Shown here in pieces: positions 43,434 through 55,912 of a stretch of 64,000 nt of DNA (position 1 is the stretch's first letter; every line of letters starts with the position of its first letter). Made by a program: the position numbers and the translations under genes. Source of the stretch: Phaeosaccion multiseriatum (lineage: Eukaryota; Ochrophyta, other classes); contig OZ218955.1 in assembly GCA_965112735.1 (NCBI GenBank), positions 1,736,001 through 1,800,000 of the forward strand, given 5' to 3'. The notes beneath the pieces were generated by a model. The model made no database searches. It was not told the origin of the DNA and was given only the letters and a program-made list of their open reading frames with translations.

Positions 43434-44391
43434 ATGGGAAAGGTAAGGTGCCTCCCTTGTCTTCTTCCTCTTCTCCTCCTTTCTCTTCTTGTTACCTCTC
43501 TCTGTCTCACTCTGTCGCTCCTCCCGCTCTTCTGGTTGCTTTTCTTGTTCTCCCTCCCCCCCCCCTCTCTCTCTCTCTCTCTCGATCAGTCTCTAGCTCT
43601 CTCTCAATCTCTCTCTCCCGCCCCCCCCTTTCTCTCTCTTTCACTCTCTCGCGCTCTCTCCCACCCGCTCTGCCGATCAAGTTCCGGCTCTATTGTGGAC
43701 TCACTCAGCTGCATACCCAGCAATCCCCAACCTAACAGACGCGCTGCTGCTGTTGTTTGTTGCTGCCCTCCCCCCTCCCCATCCATCAAGGACGAGGGGC
43801 ACAAGCGTCTAAAGAAAGAGAAAAAAGAGGAGAAGAAGAAGAAAAAGAAGGAGAAGAAGGCCAAGAAGAAGTCAAAGAGTTTGGACAAGCATCATGAAAA
43901 GACCACCAGCAGCACGGGGAACAAAGCGCCAGATAGCACCGATAGCGATGTCAGCGACAGCGACAACAGCAGCACGAACAACAGAGGCCAGGATCAGGCC
44001 AATGCCTCGGCCTCGCAGGGAAAGAGCCCCAGCGGCCCGGTGGATCCTCAGCTTCAAATGCACCTCGCCAACCGACAGTTGGCGCTCAAGCAGCAGCAGG
44101 AGAAGCAGCAACAGTTGATGATACGTCAGCAGCAGACGGGCAAGGAGCTGAGCGCAGCGGCGGCAGAGAAGCTCCTCAACGAGAGAAGCGCCCAGCAGAG
44201 CAAAAAGAGAGGCGCGAGGGCAGGCAGCATCACACCCACAAAGCTCTCGGCGGTGGATCTCGCAGAGCGGCAGAGGAGGAACGCCGCTCGCTTTGCTAAC
44301 GTGGCACCGACACCGAGCGGTACGGGTGGAGGAGTGGTAGCAGCAGTTGGTGGTACAGCAGCAGGCGCGGCGAAAGGAAGAAAGAGAAAGC

Positions 44392-44427
<36 letters not shown>

Positions 44428-46680
44428 GTGCCTCGTGGTCCGAGGGGGGAGCAGTCGGGGACGACGACTGGAGCAGCAACAACGAAGGGGCCGCAGCCGT
44501 CAAGGGCACAAGCAAGGTGAGGGGTGTCAGGACGGACGGAACGTGCCCAGGAACAGCACCGCTGGGTTTCGGTTGGCCTCTGCCCTCTCTTTGTGTGGCG
44601 ACTGTAGGAGGGAGGGAGGGAGGGACGGAGGGAGGGAGGGAGCGCGTGTTGTGCCGCAAGGCCTCTTTTGATGTCGCTGCTCTTTGGTCAGTTGCGCGTA
44701 TGGATGGGATGACCCCGGCGATGAGAGCACCGTCTGTCTGCTACTTTGCTTGGAAACGGTCAGGAACGAGGCCCGAGAAGCCTTGGCAATTGCTCCATTT
44801 CTTTCCCCCCCTGCATTGCCTTGCTGACTGTGCTGGTTGGCTGCCCTCTCCTCGTTCCCTCCTTCCCTCCTTCTCTCTACTCCCCCGCCATCTGTGTTCC
44901 TCGTGCGCCGGTGCGGCTCCACTGTTGCTCCACTGTTGCTCCGCTGTTGCTCTTCTGTTGCGCTGCTGCCGCAGGCCCTGGAAAAGTCTTATTTCCGCCT
45001 CACAGAAGCCCCAGATCCTTCCGTCGTCCGGCCTCTAAAGTACTTGAAGAAGGTAAGGCAATGAACGCAAGACAACGGCCAGTAGTGGAGGGAAAGGCGC
45101 AGGGGCAGGGGGGATTGAGGTATGCAGGGTCACAAGGTGAGGTGTCCAAGCTCATTGTACAGGGTCACAGGATATGCGTACTGGGCCAGGCGAATGCGCA
45201 ACGTGGAGGGAGAATTGCGCAGGGGGCTCACAGGCCCTACTCTCTCTCTCTCAACGTCCGTCTGTCTCTCCCTCAATGTCCGTCTGTCTCTCCCTCACAC
45301 ACACACATATGTGCACACACGCGCGCGCGCGAATATGAACTGCCTCGTCCCTGACCATTGGGGAAAAAAGTGTTTTTCCCTCATGCTGACGGACACAGAG
45401 TCACTCCTGACAACTCACCCCCTGTCCTGACACCCTCTGCTGCTCCCTTCCTCCCGTGCCCGCCCTGCCCCACCCCATCCCAGTCTTTGGAGCATGTCAA
45501 GCGGCGCTATGCCGCGGACGAGGAGTACGCGTGGGCGTGCGAGCAGCTCAAGGCCATTCGGCAGGACGTTACTGTGCAGCACATACAAGACGAGCTTACG
45601 GTAGACGCCTACCAGACGCACGCCAGAATCGCGCTGGAGAGCGGGGATCTGAACGAGTACAATCAGGTACAGTAGGTCGGAGGGAGGGGGGGGGGGAGGT
45701 TCGGGAGGGGGGGGGGAGAGAGGGAGGGACGGACGGAGGGAGGGAGGGAGGGAGGGAGGGAGGGAGGGAGGGAGAGAGGGAGAGAGGCACTCGCCTTCTC
45801 TAGCATGGAGTGTAGGAGGTGTCGAGGAGGTGGTGTCCTGTATGGGTTCTCGGCTTTGCTTTTGTTGTTTGTCCATTGTGGGGTGTGTTTCGCTGAGACT
45901 GACACGAAAAATACTAAAGGGTAGGGTATAGCCCGCTGACCACACACAAGACCAACCCCGAAGCCCAAAGCTGATGACCCCTCCTCTGCTTGGAACATCT
46001 GCCCCGCTGCTGTCTGTATGTGTATCACCAACTCCTACTGCGGCTGCTGCTTGGCGGTGCCCTTTCAGTGTCAGAGCCGCTTGAGCGACTTGGCAGCAGT
46101 GGAGGGGCTCACCGTTGCGCAGGATGAGTTCACCGCCTATCGCCTTCTGTACTCGCTCTACCGGTAAGTCAGTGAGTCAGTGAGCGAGTGAGCGCCAGGC
46201 TTGCTTCCTTATGCACTTTCTCTTTCCATCGCCTGTTTCCTTGGTTTGTTCTACTTGGATGGCCGGCCTGCTCCTCCCCCTGCCCCTTCCCCTGCCCCTG
46301 CCTCTTCTCCTGTCGCTGTCCTGCCCGCGTGCGTGCGTTGCCACCCTGACCCCTGTTTCTGTGTTCCCCTCCCCCAGGGGGGCCAAGGAGGACGTGTACA
46401 AGTGGTTGAGCACTTTGTCCGAGCGGCAGCGGCGCCAGCCAGCGGTTCGACACGCGATGGGTGTGATTCGGAGTGAAGGTGAGGCCGGCATGGGACTACA
46501 TCGACTGCCTTGCCCGCCCCCTCCTCCTCCTTTCGTTCCAGGCGCTTCCCTCGTCCTGCTGCTCTGTGCACCCCTCACCTCGCCACACGACGAGCCCCGT
46601 TCCCCGTCCCCCGTTGCTGTACGATAGAGGTATATCGATGATCAATCGTCATGCTCAACGCCTCTTCTCTTCCCCTCCTA

Positions 46681-46728
<48 letters not shown>

Positions 46729-47115
46729 CCACCCGCTTCCGGCTCTGCCCCAGCCTCAAGCGATTACCACACCTTCTTCCGCCTCTACGACTCCGCGCCT
46801 CACATGAGCGCCTTCCTCATGGACTACTTGGTGGACAGGATGAGGCGGGCGGCCTTTGAGCGGATGGTGAGGGCATACATGCCCAGCCTGCCCCTGTCCT
46901 TCATCGCAACGACCCTGTCCTTTTCCAGCGCGGACGAAGCCGCGAACTTCATTGTCAAGCATGGGGGAGTGCTGCGGAGGAGAGGGGAGGGGGAGGGGGA
47001 GGGCGAAACGTTTCTCGACGTGAAAGAGTCGAGAGCTGTTGACGCCCTTGCTGCGAGTACGGCTGTTGCGGCGTCTCGGACCGGCGGCATGAGGAGGGTC
47101 GTCGCTCGGAGATGA
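43434..47115 (+). CDS. SAC3/GANP-domain protein (LENG8/THP3-like)
   Basis: Seven exons join in frame (517 residues): 43434-43442 (9-bp exon coding Met-Gly-Lys), 43791-44516, 44975-45052, 45484-45666, 46069-46163, 46378-46478 and 46754-47115. The N-terminus is Lys-rich (GHKRLKKEKKEEKKK), then disordered with Gln runs. From about residue 246 it matches the SAC3/GANP domain of LENG8/THP3/SAC3A: ALEKSYFRLTEAPDPSVVRP, EYAWACEQLKAIRQDVTVQH, VDAYQTHARIALESGDLNEY, DEFTAYRLLYSLYRGAKEDV, and a winged-helix-like end (RMVRAYMPSLPLSFIATTLS). Yeast Thp3-Csn12 acts in transcription elongation and mRNA maturation; LENG8-type proteins act in nuclear mRNA processing and export. Length is short for the family. 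The tiny first exon fits by phase, but an alternative start is possible. Confidence 0.86.
46022..46035 (-). repeat. TTGGTGATAC word, copy 12 (intronic)
   Basis: GTATCACCAACTCC on the plus strand, 34 bp before the acceptor of exon 5 of the SAC3-like gene. Exon 2 of that gene has two variant coding copies (about 44,108-44,128 in frame QLMIR; about 44,341-44,358 in frame VGGT). Confidence 0.6.
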
Positions 47116-47560
47116 CAGAGAAGAGGGGGGCTGGGAGAGACACGACCTCGATCCATAGCAGTCCTTGCCTCTGGGGGTTTGGTTGGGTGAGGGGGGGAGG
47201 GAGGGAGGGAACCTGCGCAGGCGCGAGTGATTCCGAAGAGTTGAGTTGCCAAATGTGATTAAAGATGATTTAATTCAACGTCACCTCTTTCCCTTTCCAA
47301 CCCGTGTTTTGCTAGTCTCGCTGGTTGCCACTTCAAAACCCAGCATGCCCTTTCTAAGGAATTACTTGAAAAAGGGACCTAAAACTGAGGAGATGAGGAA
47401 GCCAGAGACTTTCCTGACGGAGGGGGGGCCTCCGACCGTTTCGACCGTTTCGAAACGTGCGTATATCGACACGTTCTATGTACAGCGACAAAGAGAGCAA
47501 GCACTGCATGCAATCTCTCTCCCGCCTCTCTCGTGTAACGGGGGGGGGGTGCTCGTCTCG
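47116..47560. other. Convergent intergenic spacer
   Basis: This spacer lies between the stop codons of the SAC3-like gene (47115) and the bZIP-PAS gene (47561). It is unique sequence with no domain-like open frame. It must hold both polyadenylation regions; AAATGTGATTAAAGATG near 47,250 is the most AT-rich part. Confidence 0.55.
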
Positions 47561-47768
47561 TCAAAACGTATCGTAGAAGCCACTTCCTCCTCCTCCTCCT
47601 CCTCCTCCTCCTCCTCCTCCTCCTCCTCCTCCTCCTTCTCCTCCTCCTGCTGCTCCTCCTCCTCCTCCTCCTCCTCCTCCTCCGGCTGCTCCTCCCCCCA
47701 AGTTGTTCAGTCCAAAGGTGCCTCCGCCAAGACCCGCCCCCCACGCGGCGGAGAACTGCTGCTGCTGC

Positions 47769-47803
<35 letters not shown>

Positions 47804-48996
47804 GTGGTGGTGGTGGTGCAGGTGGTGCTGCTGCTGAGTGGATGGGCCATCAGGCAGCACATCCCCTAGGCCGCCCTCACCCGCCTGCACCTGCGGCGCG
47901 ACTACTACCCCCCCTCCTCCTCCCACTACCCCAACCAATCCTCCTCCTCCCACTATCCCAACTAATCCTCCTCCTCCTCCTCCTCCTCCTCCTCCGCCTC
48001 CTCCTCCTCCTCCTCCTCCCACCACTACCCCTCCTCCTACCCCTCCTATGACTCCTCCTCCTCCTCCTGCCGGGACTGCCCCAGTCACAGCCGCTAGCGC
48101 CGCTGCGTCCGTCATCATCCCCTGCATCCCATCCAAGCCGAGCACATCCCCGGCCGTGGGGATGGGAATGGGGATGGGTATAGACCCCATGCCCGCCACC
48201 CCCCCGACTCCCACCATGCCCCCCCCAACGGCCACTGCAGCCGGCTGCATCAGGGCGGCGCTGGCGGCGTTGTGCTGGTGCTGTGTTTCCGCCTCTCGCG
48301 CTTCCCTAAGGTAAACCGCTGCCGCTGCTGTGGCGGGGTTGGCTTCGATGCTCGGTAGGGAGCAGGGCCACTCTAGATTGTGGGGATCGTCCGGGTCGCT
48401 GGGCTGCTCCTGCATGGTGACGAGGATCCCGGCGACGGCCGTCACACACTCGTCGCTGAGCGGGAGAAGGGAGAGAAGGCGTGTAAAACAAGAGAGGGGA
48501 GTACGAGGCAAGTAAGTAAGGGGGGATGATTCGAAGACACAGAGCACACCCTCGTCCTCCTCCTCCTCCTCCTCCTCCTGTGCCTCTCCACAGGACAACA
48601 AAAAACTTGTGGTCCGGCCGCAGATCCTCCTAGTCAACACCCACCACACCATGCAACTCTCTCTACCACCCTCCTCCTCCTATACTCGGGGTAAAGCTCG
48701 GAGTTCAATCAAAGAGAGCGAGTTTCGATGTGTAAGCCACGTGCTAGCTCTTGCACTTCTTCTTCCAGTCCTCTTTTGTCAAAAAACAAACGCAATACTC
48801 ACGTCCACAAGGGGTAGATTTGGATGAAGTTCGCAAAGGGGAGGCCCTCCCCTTTCTTGTAGGACAACACCGCCACAGAGCCCGCCTGGCCCAGCTGCTG
48901 CGCGTTGAGCAACAACTGAAGGTACTGCGAGTCGGTGCGAGCGCCCTCCAGCAAGGCCAGCGTCTTTGCTTCGGCCTCCGCCTGTGTGCACAGGGG

Positions 48997-49056
<60 letters not shown>

Positions 49057-51373
49057 GGAGAGAGAGAGAGAGAGAGAGAGAGACGGAAAGGAGACGCAAG
49101 GAGAGGGTTTGAAAATGTAAATACAAAAACAAAGTCCCTTCGTTCGTCATTCACTCCGAGACAGAGGGAACGGAGAACATAACGAGAGGGTGAAGTAGGA
49201 AAGTACAGGGGAGGTTGACACAAGCAAGAGGTAACAGGACCCGTTCCTTTCCGTCACTCCCCCCGAGACAAGAGGGGAGGTGCGACGCAAGCGAGAAGAG
49301 TTGAGAGGATCAAGATGGAACAACAGAATGCCATTCCTTGGTCATTCACTCCCAGAGACAGGGAAAAGGGAGAAGATAACGAAAGGTCAGTCAAGTCATC
49401 AGGGGGGGCTTGAGAAGAAAGATGACGGCAAACATACACACAACTCATTCCTTCGTCGTTCGTCACTCACTCAGTCCCGCACACATCCCAACACACACAA
49501 AAAGACCCATCAACCAACCAACCAACCAACCAACCTGTGAAAAGCCCGTGAGTTGGCTCCACACCGCATTGACGTGTGAGATGCAAAAGGGCGGCTCCGC
49601 GCTGAGTATGACTCGCGCCTCTGCACTTGGCTGCAGCGCCATGTCCACCGTGTTTGGCGGCACAGGCAGAGAGTTGAGAGCCCCGTTGGCGCGCTGCAGC
49701 TGCTGCATCCAGCCCATAAAGTCGAAGACAATCTCCGCGGCCAGAAGGCGGCTGTTGAAGCTGAACTTGCATTGCATCATGCCCGTCATGTGCAGTTCGC
49801 AGTTTGCGCCGCTGTTGACGGCTCCCTCCGTCTGCAGCGTGAATCTGTGTGTTGTGTGTTTGAGGGGGGGTGAGGAATTATCAATTGGTTTGCGTCATCA
49901 TCATCATCATCGAGAGAGAGAGCGAGAGAGAGAGAGACAGGGAGAGAGCAGACATGTTTTAGGGAAAGGGAGATGTAATTCAGAGACAGGGAGGGAGACA
50001 CGCCGCCCACCCGAGGGTAAGGCCACACCGGCAGCAAATTGAAGTGAGCCCACGTACGCCACTCCCCACCCTTCCCTTCCCCACGCCCCACAAACGATGA
50101 GAGCTTGCCTGCACATGAGCATATCCCGCGCGATGAGAACGTCCTCGCTGCGCAGGTTCCAAGTCATGCGGGTGGTGCGGCCCTCCTTCTGGGCCCGCCG
50201 CCACTGCAGCGAGCCCGCCCCGAGAGACCCCACCAGCACCGCCTGGGACACTGCGTCAGTCAGCACGGCGTCCACCCCGAACAGAACACGCGAGCTGTTG
50301 ACAATCTCGGCGCGGCTGAAGCTGCGGTACGGGGTAATGGGCTGTGGTGGGATGGGCGAGGGTCGCGAGGGGGGTGGGTGGGTGGGTAGAACGGTAGAAT
50401 GCGATGGTGAGTGTTGTGTTTGGTTGGGTAAGCGCCTTTTCGTTACTTTTTTGTTGATGCCTCCACGTGCATGCCAACCCCCCCCCCCCAATGCCCCCCG
50501 TCTTCTTACCAATGTCAGGCCAAAGGTCTCCTCGAGAATGCTGGCCATCTCCGCGCGGTCGGCCCTCTCCGAGCCAAAGTAGAGGCGGAAAAAATGCTCG
50601 ATCACAAACTTGCGCTGCCGTTCAATCTCGGCCACCTGTGTAAGGTGCCGGGCCCACGCCTCCTGCTCTTGCTCCTTGGACGCACTGAGGTCCTGCACGA
50701 GCTGCTTCATTTTGTTTACATAGGCCTTCTTCCGTAACCGGGTATTGCGAGCGTGCTCTCGATTGCGATCGCGGCTGTTGGAGGAGAAGCGGGACGGGCG
50801 GGGAAAGGAAAGCGTATTAGTATTGTGTCGGTCAGCACACAGCTTCAAGTATAGAGAAGAAAGAAAAGAAGGGGAAGCGACCCCTCGTTCAGAGCAGAGG
50901 CCGACTCGGGTGGGGGGGGGGGCAGCAGCAGTCGCAACACTGTGGAAGCAAGAATCGAGCCTCCCGAGACAGAACGGGCCGCAACCGCCGCAGCAACGTA
51001 GAGGAAGGAAGGCACAGAGTAGGGACTGACTCAGTTGCCTTTCTCCGCGCTTCACCGCCCTCAGAGCCCCGCCCTTCACGGTTGCCCCTTCATGGCCCCG
51101 GACCCTCCACCCCTTCGTTCCCTCCCCTTTGTCGACTTACTTCTGTTGCGCCTTCTCCACCGGATCCAGACATTTCCGCCTGGATCGCACCCCCGCACTG
51201 GTGCTGCTGCTGCTGCTGGTTTGACGGCACGATCTCGCGCCCCCGTCCTCAAATTCCTCTTCGTCCGGTTGCTGCTTCAGCTTTTGGACGTTGTAGCTGC
51301 TGCTCACCTCCAGCTCGGGCTGCGGAAGCGCCTGCTGCAGCTGCTGGCCATGCCCGTGGCCTTCGTCCTCCAT
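47561..51373 (-). CDS. bZIP-PAS transcription factor of stramenopile type
   Basis: Six exons join in frame (704 residues): 51373-51141, 50774-50510, 50341-50109, 49844-49535, 48981-48803, 48455-47561. The bZIP lies at about residues 77-130 with basic region RDRNREHARNTRLRKKAYVN followed by KMKQLVQDLSASKEQEQEAW. A helical/beta middle region follows (FFRLYFGSERADRAEMASIL, YRSFSRAEIVNSSRVLFGVD). Residues about 310-406 are a PAS domain (FCISHVNAVWSQLTGFSQAE, AKTLALLEGARTD, SVAVLSYKKGEGLPFANFIQ, IYPLWT). It is not an aureochrome LOV domain: the photo-adduct Cys motif NCRFLQ is replaced by AKTLALLEG. The C-terminus is Gly/Gln-rich, ending GSGFYDTF. It probably acts as a nuclear dimeric regulator responding through PAS to an unknown cue. 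The intron after 50109 starts GC, the only non-GT donor found; both flanking phases require it. Confidence 0.88.
48998..49083 (+). repeat. (GA)n repeat in an intron
   Basis: GA dinucleotide tract just upstream of exon 5 of the bZIP-PAS gene, forming a long CT polypyrimidine tract on the transcribed-sense (minus) strand 17 bp from the acceptor. Confidence 0.88.
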
Positions 51374-51836
51374 CGTGAGGCCCCTTCCGCTCTGACACTA
51401 CTGATTCATCCCTGGTCCCGCATTGGGAGGCCTCTCCAACCTCCCGAGGTTTTTCGTTCGTTCTATCTTTACCCCGCTTCAAACTCTGGCACCGCCACTC
51501 CTGGCTGCTGCAGCTTCTGTCCTTCCGGCTCTTTCTCTCCGGCCCAGTAGACACAATGCCTTGGTGTACTATAGGCAGTAGTAGTTAAGTCGAGACTCCT
51601 GCCTGTTGCCAATTGAACACGAATTACAGAAAAACACGTGAAACCTTTCCAAGGGAAAGTGCGATACGTGGCGGGGTGCGTCGTGATTTTGGCGGTCCAC
51701 GTACAAATTTGGAGGCATATAGGCTGGACTCTCGTTTCTTGTCGCACCGGCTACATTCCTGTGCTTCATATACGTAGTTACCGCACTGCCCCTTACCAGC
51801 TTGACACGTTTCCCCGTGCCTGCCTCCTCTCTATAT
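51374..51836. other. Upstream region of the bZIP-PAS gene
   Basis: No coding sequence is recognised. It presumably contains the promoter of the leftward bZIP-PAS gene. It ends at the left inverted repeat of a small element. Confidence 0.4.
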
Positions 51837-52271
51837 TCGGCCCCGTGCACGCCTAGCGGCCTAGGCTAGGCCGGCGGCCTCCGGCCACTCTAGGCCGCTC
51901 ACTTTTCAGCCCTAGGCGGCCTATAGCCCGCCTCTAGGCAGCCTCCCAGTGACCGTGGGCGCGTGCGTGGTGCCGCCCAGCCAGTGGGTAGCAGCACACC
52001 TGTAGGCCTGCACTCCTCGTAGGGCCAGCGAGGCGGAAAGAGACAACTACTCCTCACTTATCCCATGCAATACATTTGCTTAAAACTTCCGGGCCAGCCC
52101 AGGGGCATATGAGCATATTCCCGCCCTGGACCTGCGCCTAGTTGGCGTCTTCCCTGGGCCGCGGGCCTCCGGCCCCCGCCTAGGCCGCTGCCTAGGCGGC
52201 CTATAAATAGGCCGAGGGCCTACGGCCCTCGCTAGGCCGGGCAATTTTCCAACCTCCTTGCACGGGGCCGA
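51837..52271. mobile_element. Small non-coding element with 13-bp terminal inverted repeats (MITE-like)
   Basis: TCGGCCCCGTGCA at 51,837-51,849 is exactly repeated in inverse orientation as TGCACGGGGCCGA at 52,259-52,271, bounding 435 bp. The interior has no gene. It is packed with GGCC/CCTAGG/TAGGCC palindromes at both ends (about 51,853-51,945 and 52,135-52,245), so the whole could fold into a long hairpin. Flanks share CTAT (CTCTCTATAT before, CTATTATGAG after) but no clean target-site duplication is seen. MITE status is inference. Confidence 0.5.
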
Positions 52272-52347
52272 CTATTATGAGAGAAAGCTTGCAAGCCGTC
52301 TCGGACGGTCTTCGAATCGAGAAGTACTGCAGGAGGGTTTGACTAAA

Positions 52348-52468
52348 TCACAGTTGGGATGATTCTTCCAACAGCTGAGCTTCTGAGATGGCCCCGGCGC
52401 CACCCTCCGGATGGTGCTGCGGGGGAACATGTCCCTGTTGCTGTTGATGGTGGTGGTGGTGGTGGTGC

Positions 52469-52521
<53 letters not shown>

Positions 52522-53907
52522 TTGTTGTTGCTCTGGAGGTGGCCAAACCTGCTGCTGCTCGTACTGCTGATGCTGTTGGTGATACGAAAGCTGCTGCCAG
52601 TGCTGCGGTGCCTGCACCAATATGTGCTGCCCCTGCTGCTGGTACTGCATGTGCTGCTGAGTCTGCGGCTGCGTCTGCTGCTGGATCGCCAACCGCTGCG
52701 TCTGCTGCTGGATCACCAACTGCTGCTCCTGCAGTGACTGCATACACCCCCCTGACGTGGGCCCAACTGCATAGCCAAAGCCCTCCCCCACCGGGTACTG
52801 CGTCAGAGGCAGTGGTCCTTGCCCTTGCCCTTGCCCTTGCCCTTGCCCTGGCGGAGGTCCACAAGTAGCGGGAGACCACGGAGCCGAGGCAGGATCATCC
52901 TCGAACATCATCGGCAGTGCCCCCACCACCCTCGCGGCTTCTCCTCCTCCTCCTCCTCCTCCTCCTCCTCCTCCCACTGCTGCTGCTGGTGCTGCTGTTG
53001 TTGTTGTTGTTGATTCACCACCGAGGCTTACCGTCTTGCTACGTCTCTTGGCGCTCCTCCCGGGGTCGTCTCCGTCGTCTCCGACCAGAACGGGCCCACT
53101 CAAGCCCCGCTGTTGGTAGTACAGCCGGACGTAGGCCTCACAGGTCGCCGCGGCTCTCTGTCGCTTGAAAGGGATGGAAAGCGGCTCGGACTTCTTGCCC
53201 TTCTTGCCCTTCCCTCTCGCATGGCCTCGCCCTGCTGAGGCTGCTGCAGCAACAAGCTTCCCTCCCGGCTGCCCAAAGGCGCCCAGAGGAGGAGTGCTCG
53301 CCACCGCCTGGTCATTCCCTCCCAACTGCTGTGCGTCTCTGGCTCTTGCATCATGCCCTCCGTTCATCGCCTCACTACCCCTGTAGTAGGCTGCTGCTTT
53401 CTGCGCTTCCTCTCGGGCCTTATTGGTCTGCAGACTCGCCCTGGCCGTCTCCTGCTGAAGGGAGTGGGTGAAGGGGAGGGGAAAGGTGAGAGGGTGGGGA
53501 GGGGGGAAGGGAGGATCAACGTTACGTTGTGAGACGGTGGTTTGTCTACTTTATTCGGGCAGCAGCAACTGCAGCCACACGCCCAACCTTATCGCAACTG
53601 CTTCCTTTCCCGCTCTGTCCATATGCCAAGGGGGTGAGAGATGAGAGAGAAGACCCGCATTTGTCCATCTTCCTTCTCCTTGCTCGTCCTTTCAGAACGA
53701 ACGAATGCACATCGATCGCCCTGGCACAGGCGGGCGGTGTCTTCTAAGGCCATTCGATATCAGCGAACCCAAGGAGGGCCCCCAAAGCATTCCTCTTCCT
53801 GCCGATACACCGTTCGTTCGTTCCATACCAATGCCCTTGCCCTTGCCCCTGCCCCATCCACCCCCAAATTCTTCCACCTCCCATCCGCCGTCCCTCCTTG
53901 ACCATTG

Positions 53908-53971
<64 letters not shown>

Positions 53972-54888
53972 CTCCTTGTGCTTGTTGCTCCCCACACCAC
54001 CACCGGCCTTTAGACCACCGGCCTTCCTCGTGGCCTTCCTCCAGTTGCCCACCGGGTTGCTTGGGGCCCACTTGAAGGAGTACTCTCCGTGCTTGTCCGG
54101 ACGGGCCGCCGAGCAGGCGATGCAGATGTACTTGAACGTCTTGCTCCTGCCGGTGTGAGTGAGTGGGGCGGGGGAAGGGTGTGCGTGTGTGTGTGTTTGT
54201 GTGTGTGTGGGTGGGTGGGTGGGTGGGTGGGTGGGAGTATGGGTGTGTTGTGGAAACGGGGAGCAAGCCGGTGGGGCAAAGGGACTTAAGAAACCGACAG
54301 GAAGGAGGCCCTTGCCTTTGACAGTCACAGACCCATCCGACAGTCGCCAACAGTGAGTGAGGCGATGCGGCACGCTTCGCCCCCTCTTCAGAGAGCGCAG
54401 CAACAGGGCAGACACACTCCTCATCTCCGTATGCATACCCTCGCCGTGTCATCTCCCTCTACCCTCCCCCCTCCCTCGCTGTACACACACATAAGCACAC
54501 GCGCACACGCACACACGCACACGCACACGCACACGCTCACGCACACGCACACCACTTACTTGGCCATCGCCAGATGTCGCTTCGAGCGTGCGCCCACGCA
54601 GCCGAGATGAAACCACTCCTCGCACTCCTCGCAGCACACCATCACGCGCGTGCCGTCGTCAAGCCCCCTGCATACGCAGAAGAGACCGTCTTCTTGTTGG
54701 TCTTGTTCACCGCCCTTCTCCTCTCGCGCCTCTCCCTGACCTCCTCCTTCTGCTCCTGCTGCTGCAGCTGCTGCCCCCCCGACTCCGACGTCGAAGACGG
54801 TAGCATTCTGCCCACCACCTCCTCCTCCTTCTTCTTCTCCCCCTACACGAGAAGACGTGTTGGCAATCCCCCCTTCCTTCTCTCCTTC

Positions 54889-54953
<65 letters not shown>

Positions 54954-55791
54954 CGCCCGCAGTGGTGCCAATCTTCTCGACGCTCGGGTCGTATGCCACA
55001 GCGGATGCCTGAGCCCTCACCATCGCCCACTCTTGTCGAATATCAATCACTCTTCCAACAGACTCGAGCCTCGGTAAGAGCTTGTAGCAAACCTGCCAAC
55101 ACATACACACACGTCATCATCGGTAATAGCATATGGGATACGGAGCGAAGGGGAACGGGGAAAGGGGGTGGTTGTGTGTTGATGGCCCCTCCCGAAATCA
55201 ACAAATCAACTCAAGACGGAAGGAGGCTAGTGACCAACGGGGTGTGTGGGAAACGCCCAGATGCACGACGGGCAAGGAGGATCCCCAACACGGACGGACG
55301 AAGGAAAGGAGAGTCTTAAGCGGCCTAGAGATGCTGCGGGTGCGTTGCGTGCCCCAGTGCCACAACCAGGTGCAGAGCACCAACCAGCCAACCAACCGGC
55401 CAACCGACCAACCAACCAACCACCCAACCAGCAAACCAGCAAACCAACCAACCAACCAACCATCCAACCAACCATCCAACCAACCAACCAATCCAACCAA
55501 TCCAACCAACTAACCCACAAACCTGAATGTCGCTGTCCTCCGCATCCAGCAGCAGCTCCAGCGCCTCCTTCAAGGAGTGCTCCACAGCGGTGCACACCGC
55601 CGTGCCCTCCATGCCGAGGCGCTTGCCTTCCTTCGTCACGCCTGCGAGCAAGGAGCGAGTAGTAGAGGAGTGAGTCCACACAGTTGTGTCAGGTTTTAGT
55701 GGGGTTAGTTTAAGGCCACGACAAACACACAAACACACACACACACACACACTCACACACACACACACACACACACACGTACGCACACGCA

Positions 55792-55831
<40 letters not shown>

Positions 55832-55861
55832 CCCACACCCACACCCACACACACGTTCCCA

Positions 55862-55912
<51 letters not shown>

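Noticed and set aside
48803-49844. Aureochrome-type blue-light LOV domain
   Set aside because: The PAS-like segment lacks the conserved NCRFLQ flavin-adduct motif.
53013-53367. Separate gene starting at the ATG at 53,367 on the minus strand
   Set aside because: The open frame continues upstream to an acceptor at 53,455 that joins the exon 53,972-54,146 in phase, so it is the last exon of the SET/PHD gene.
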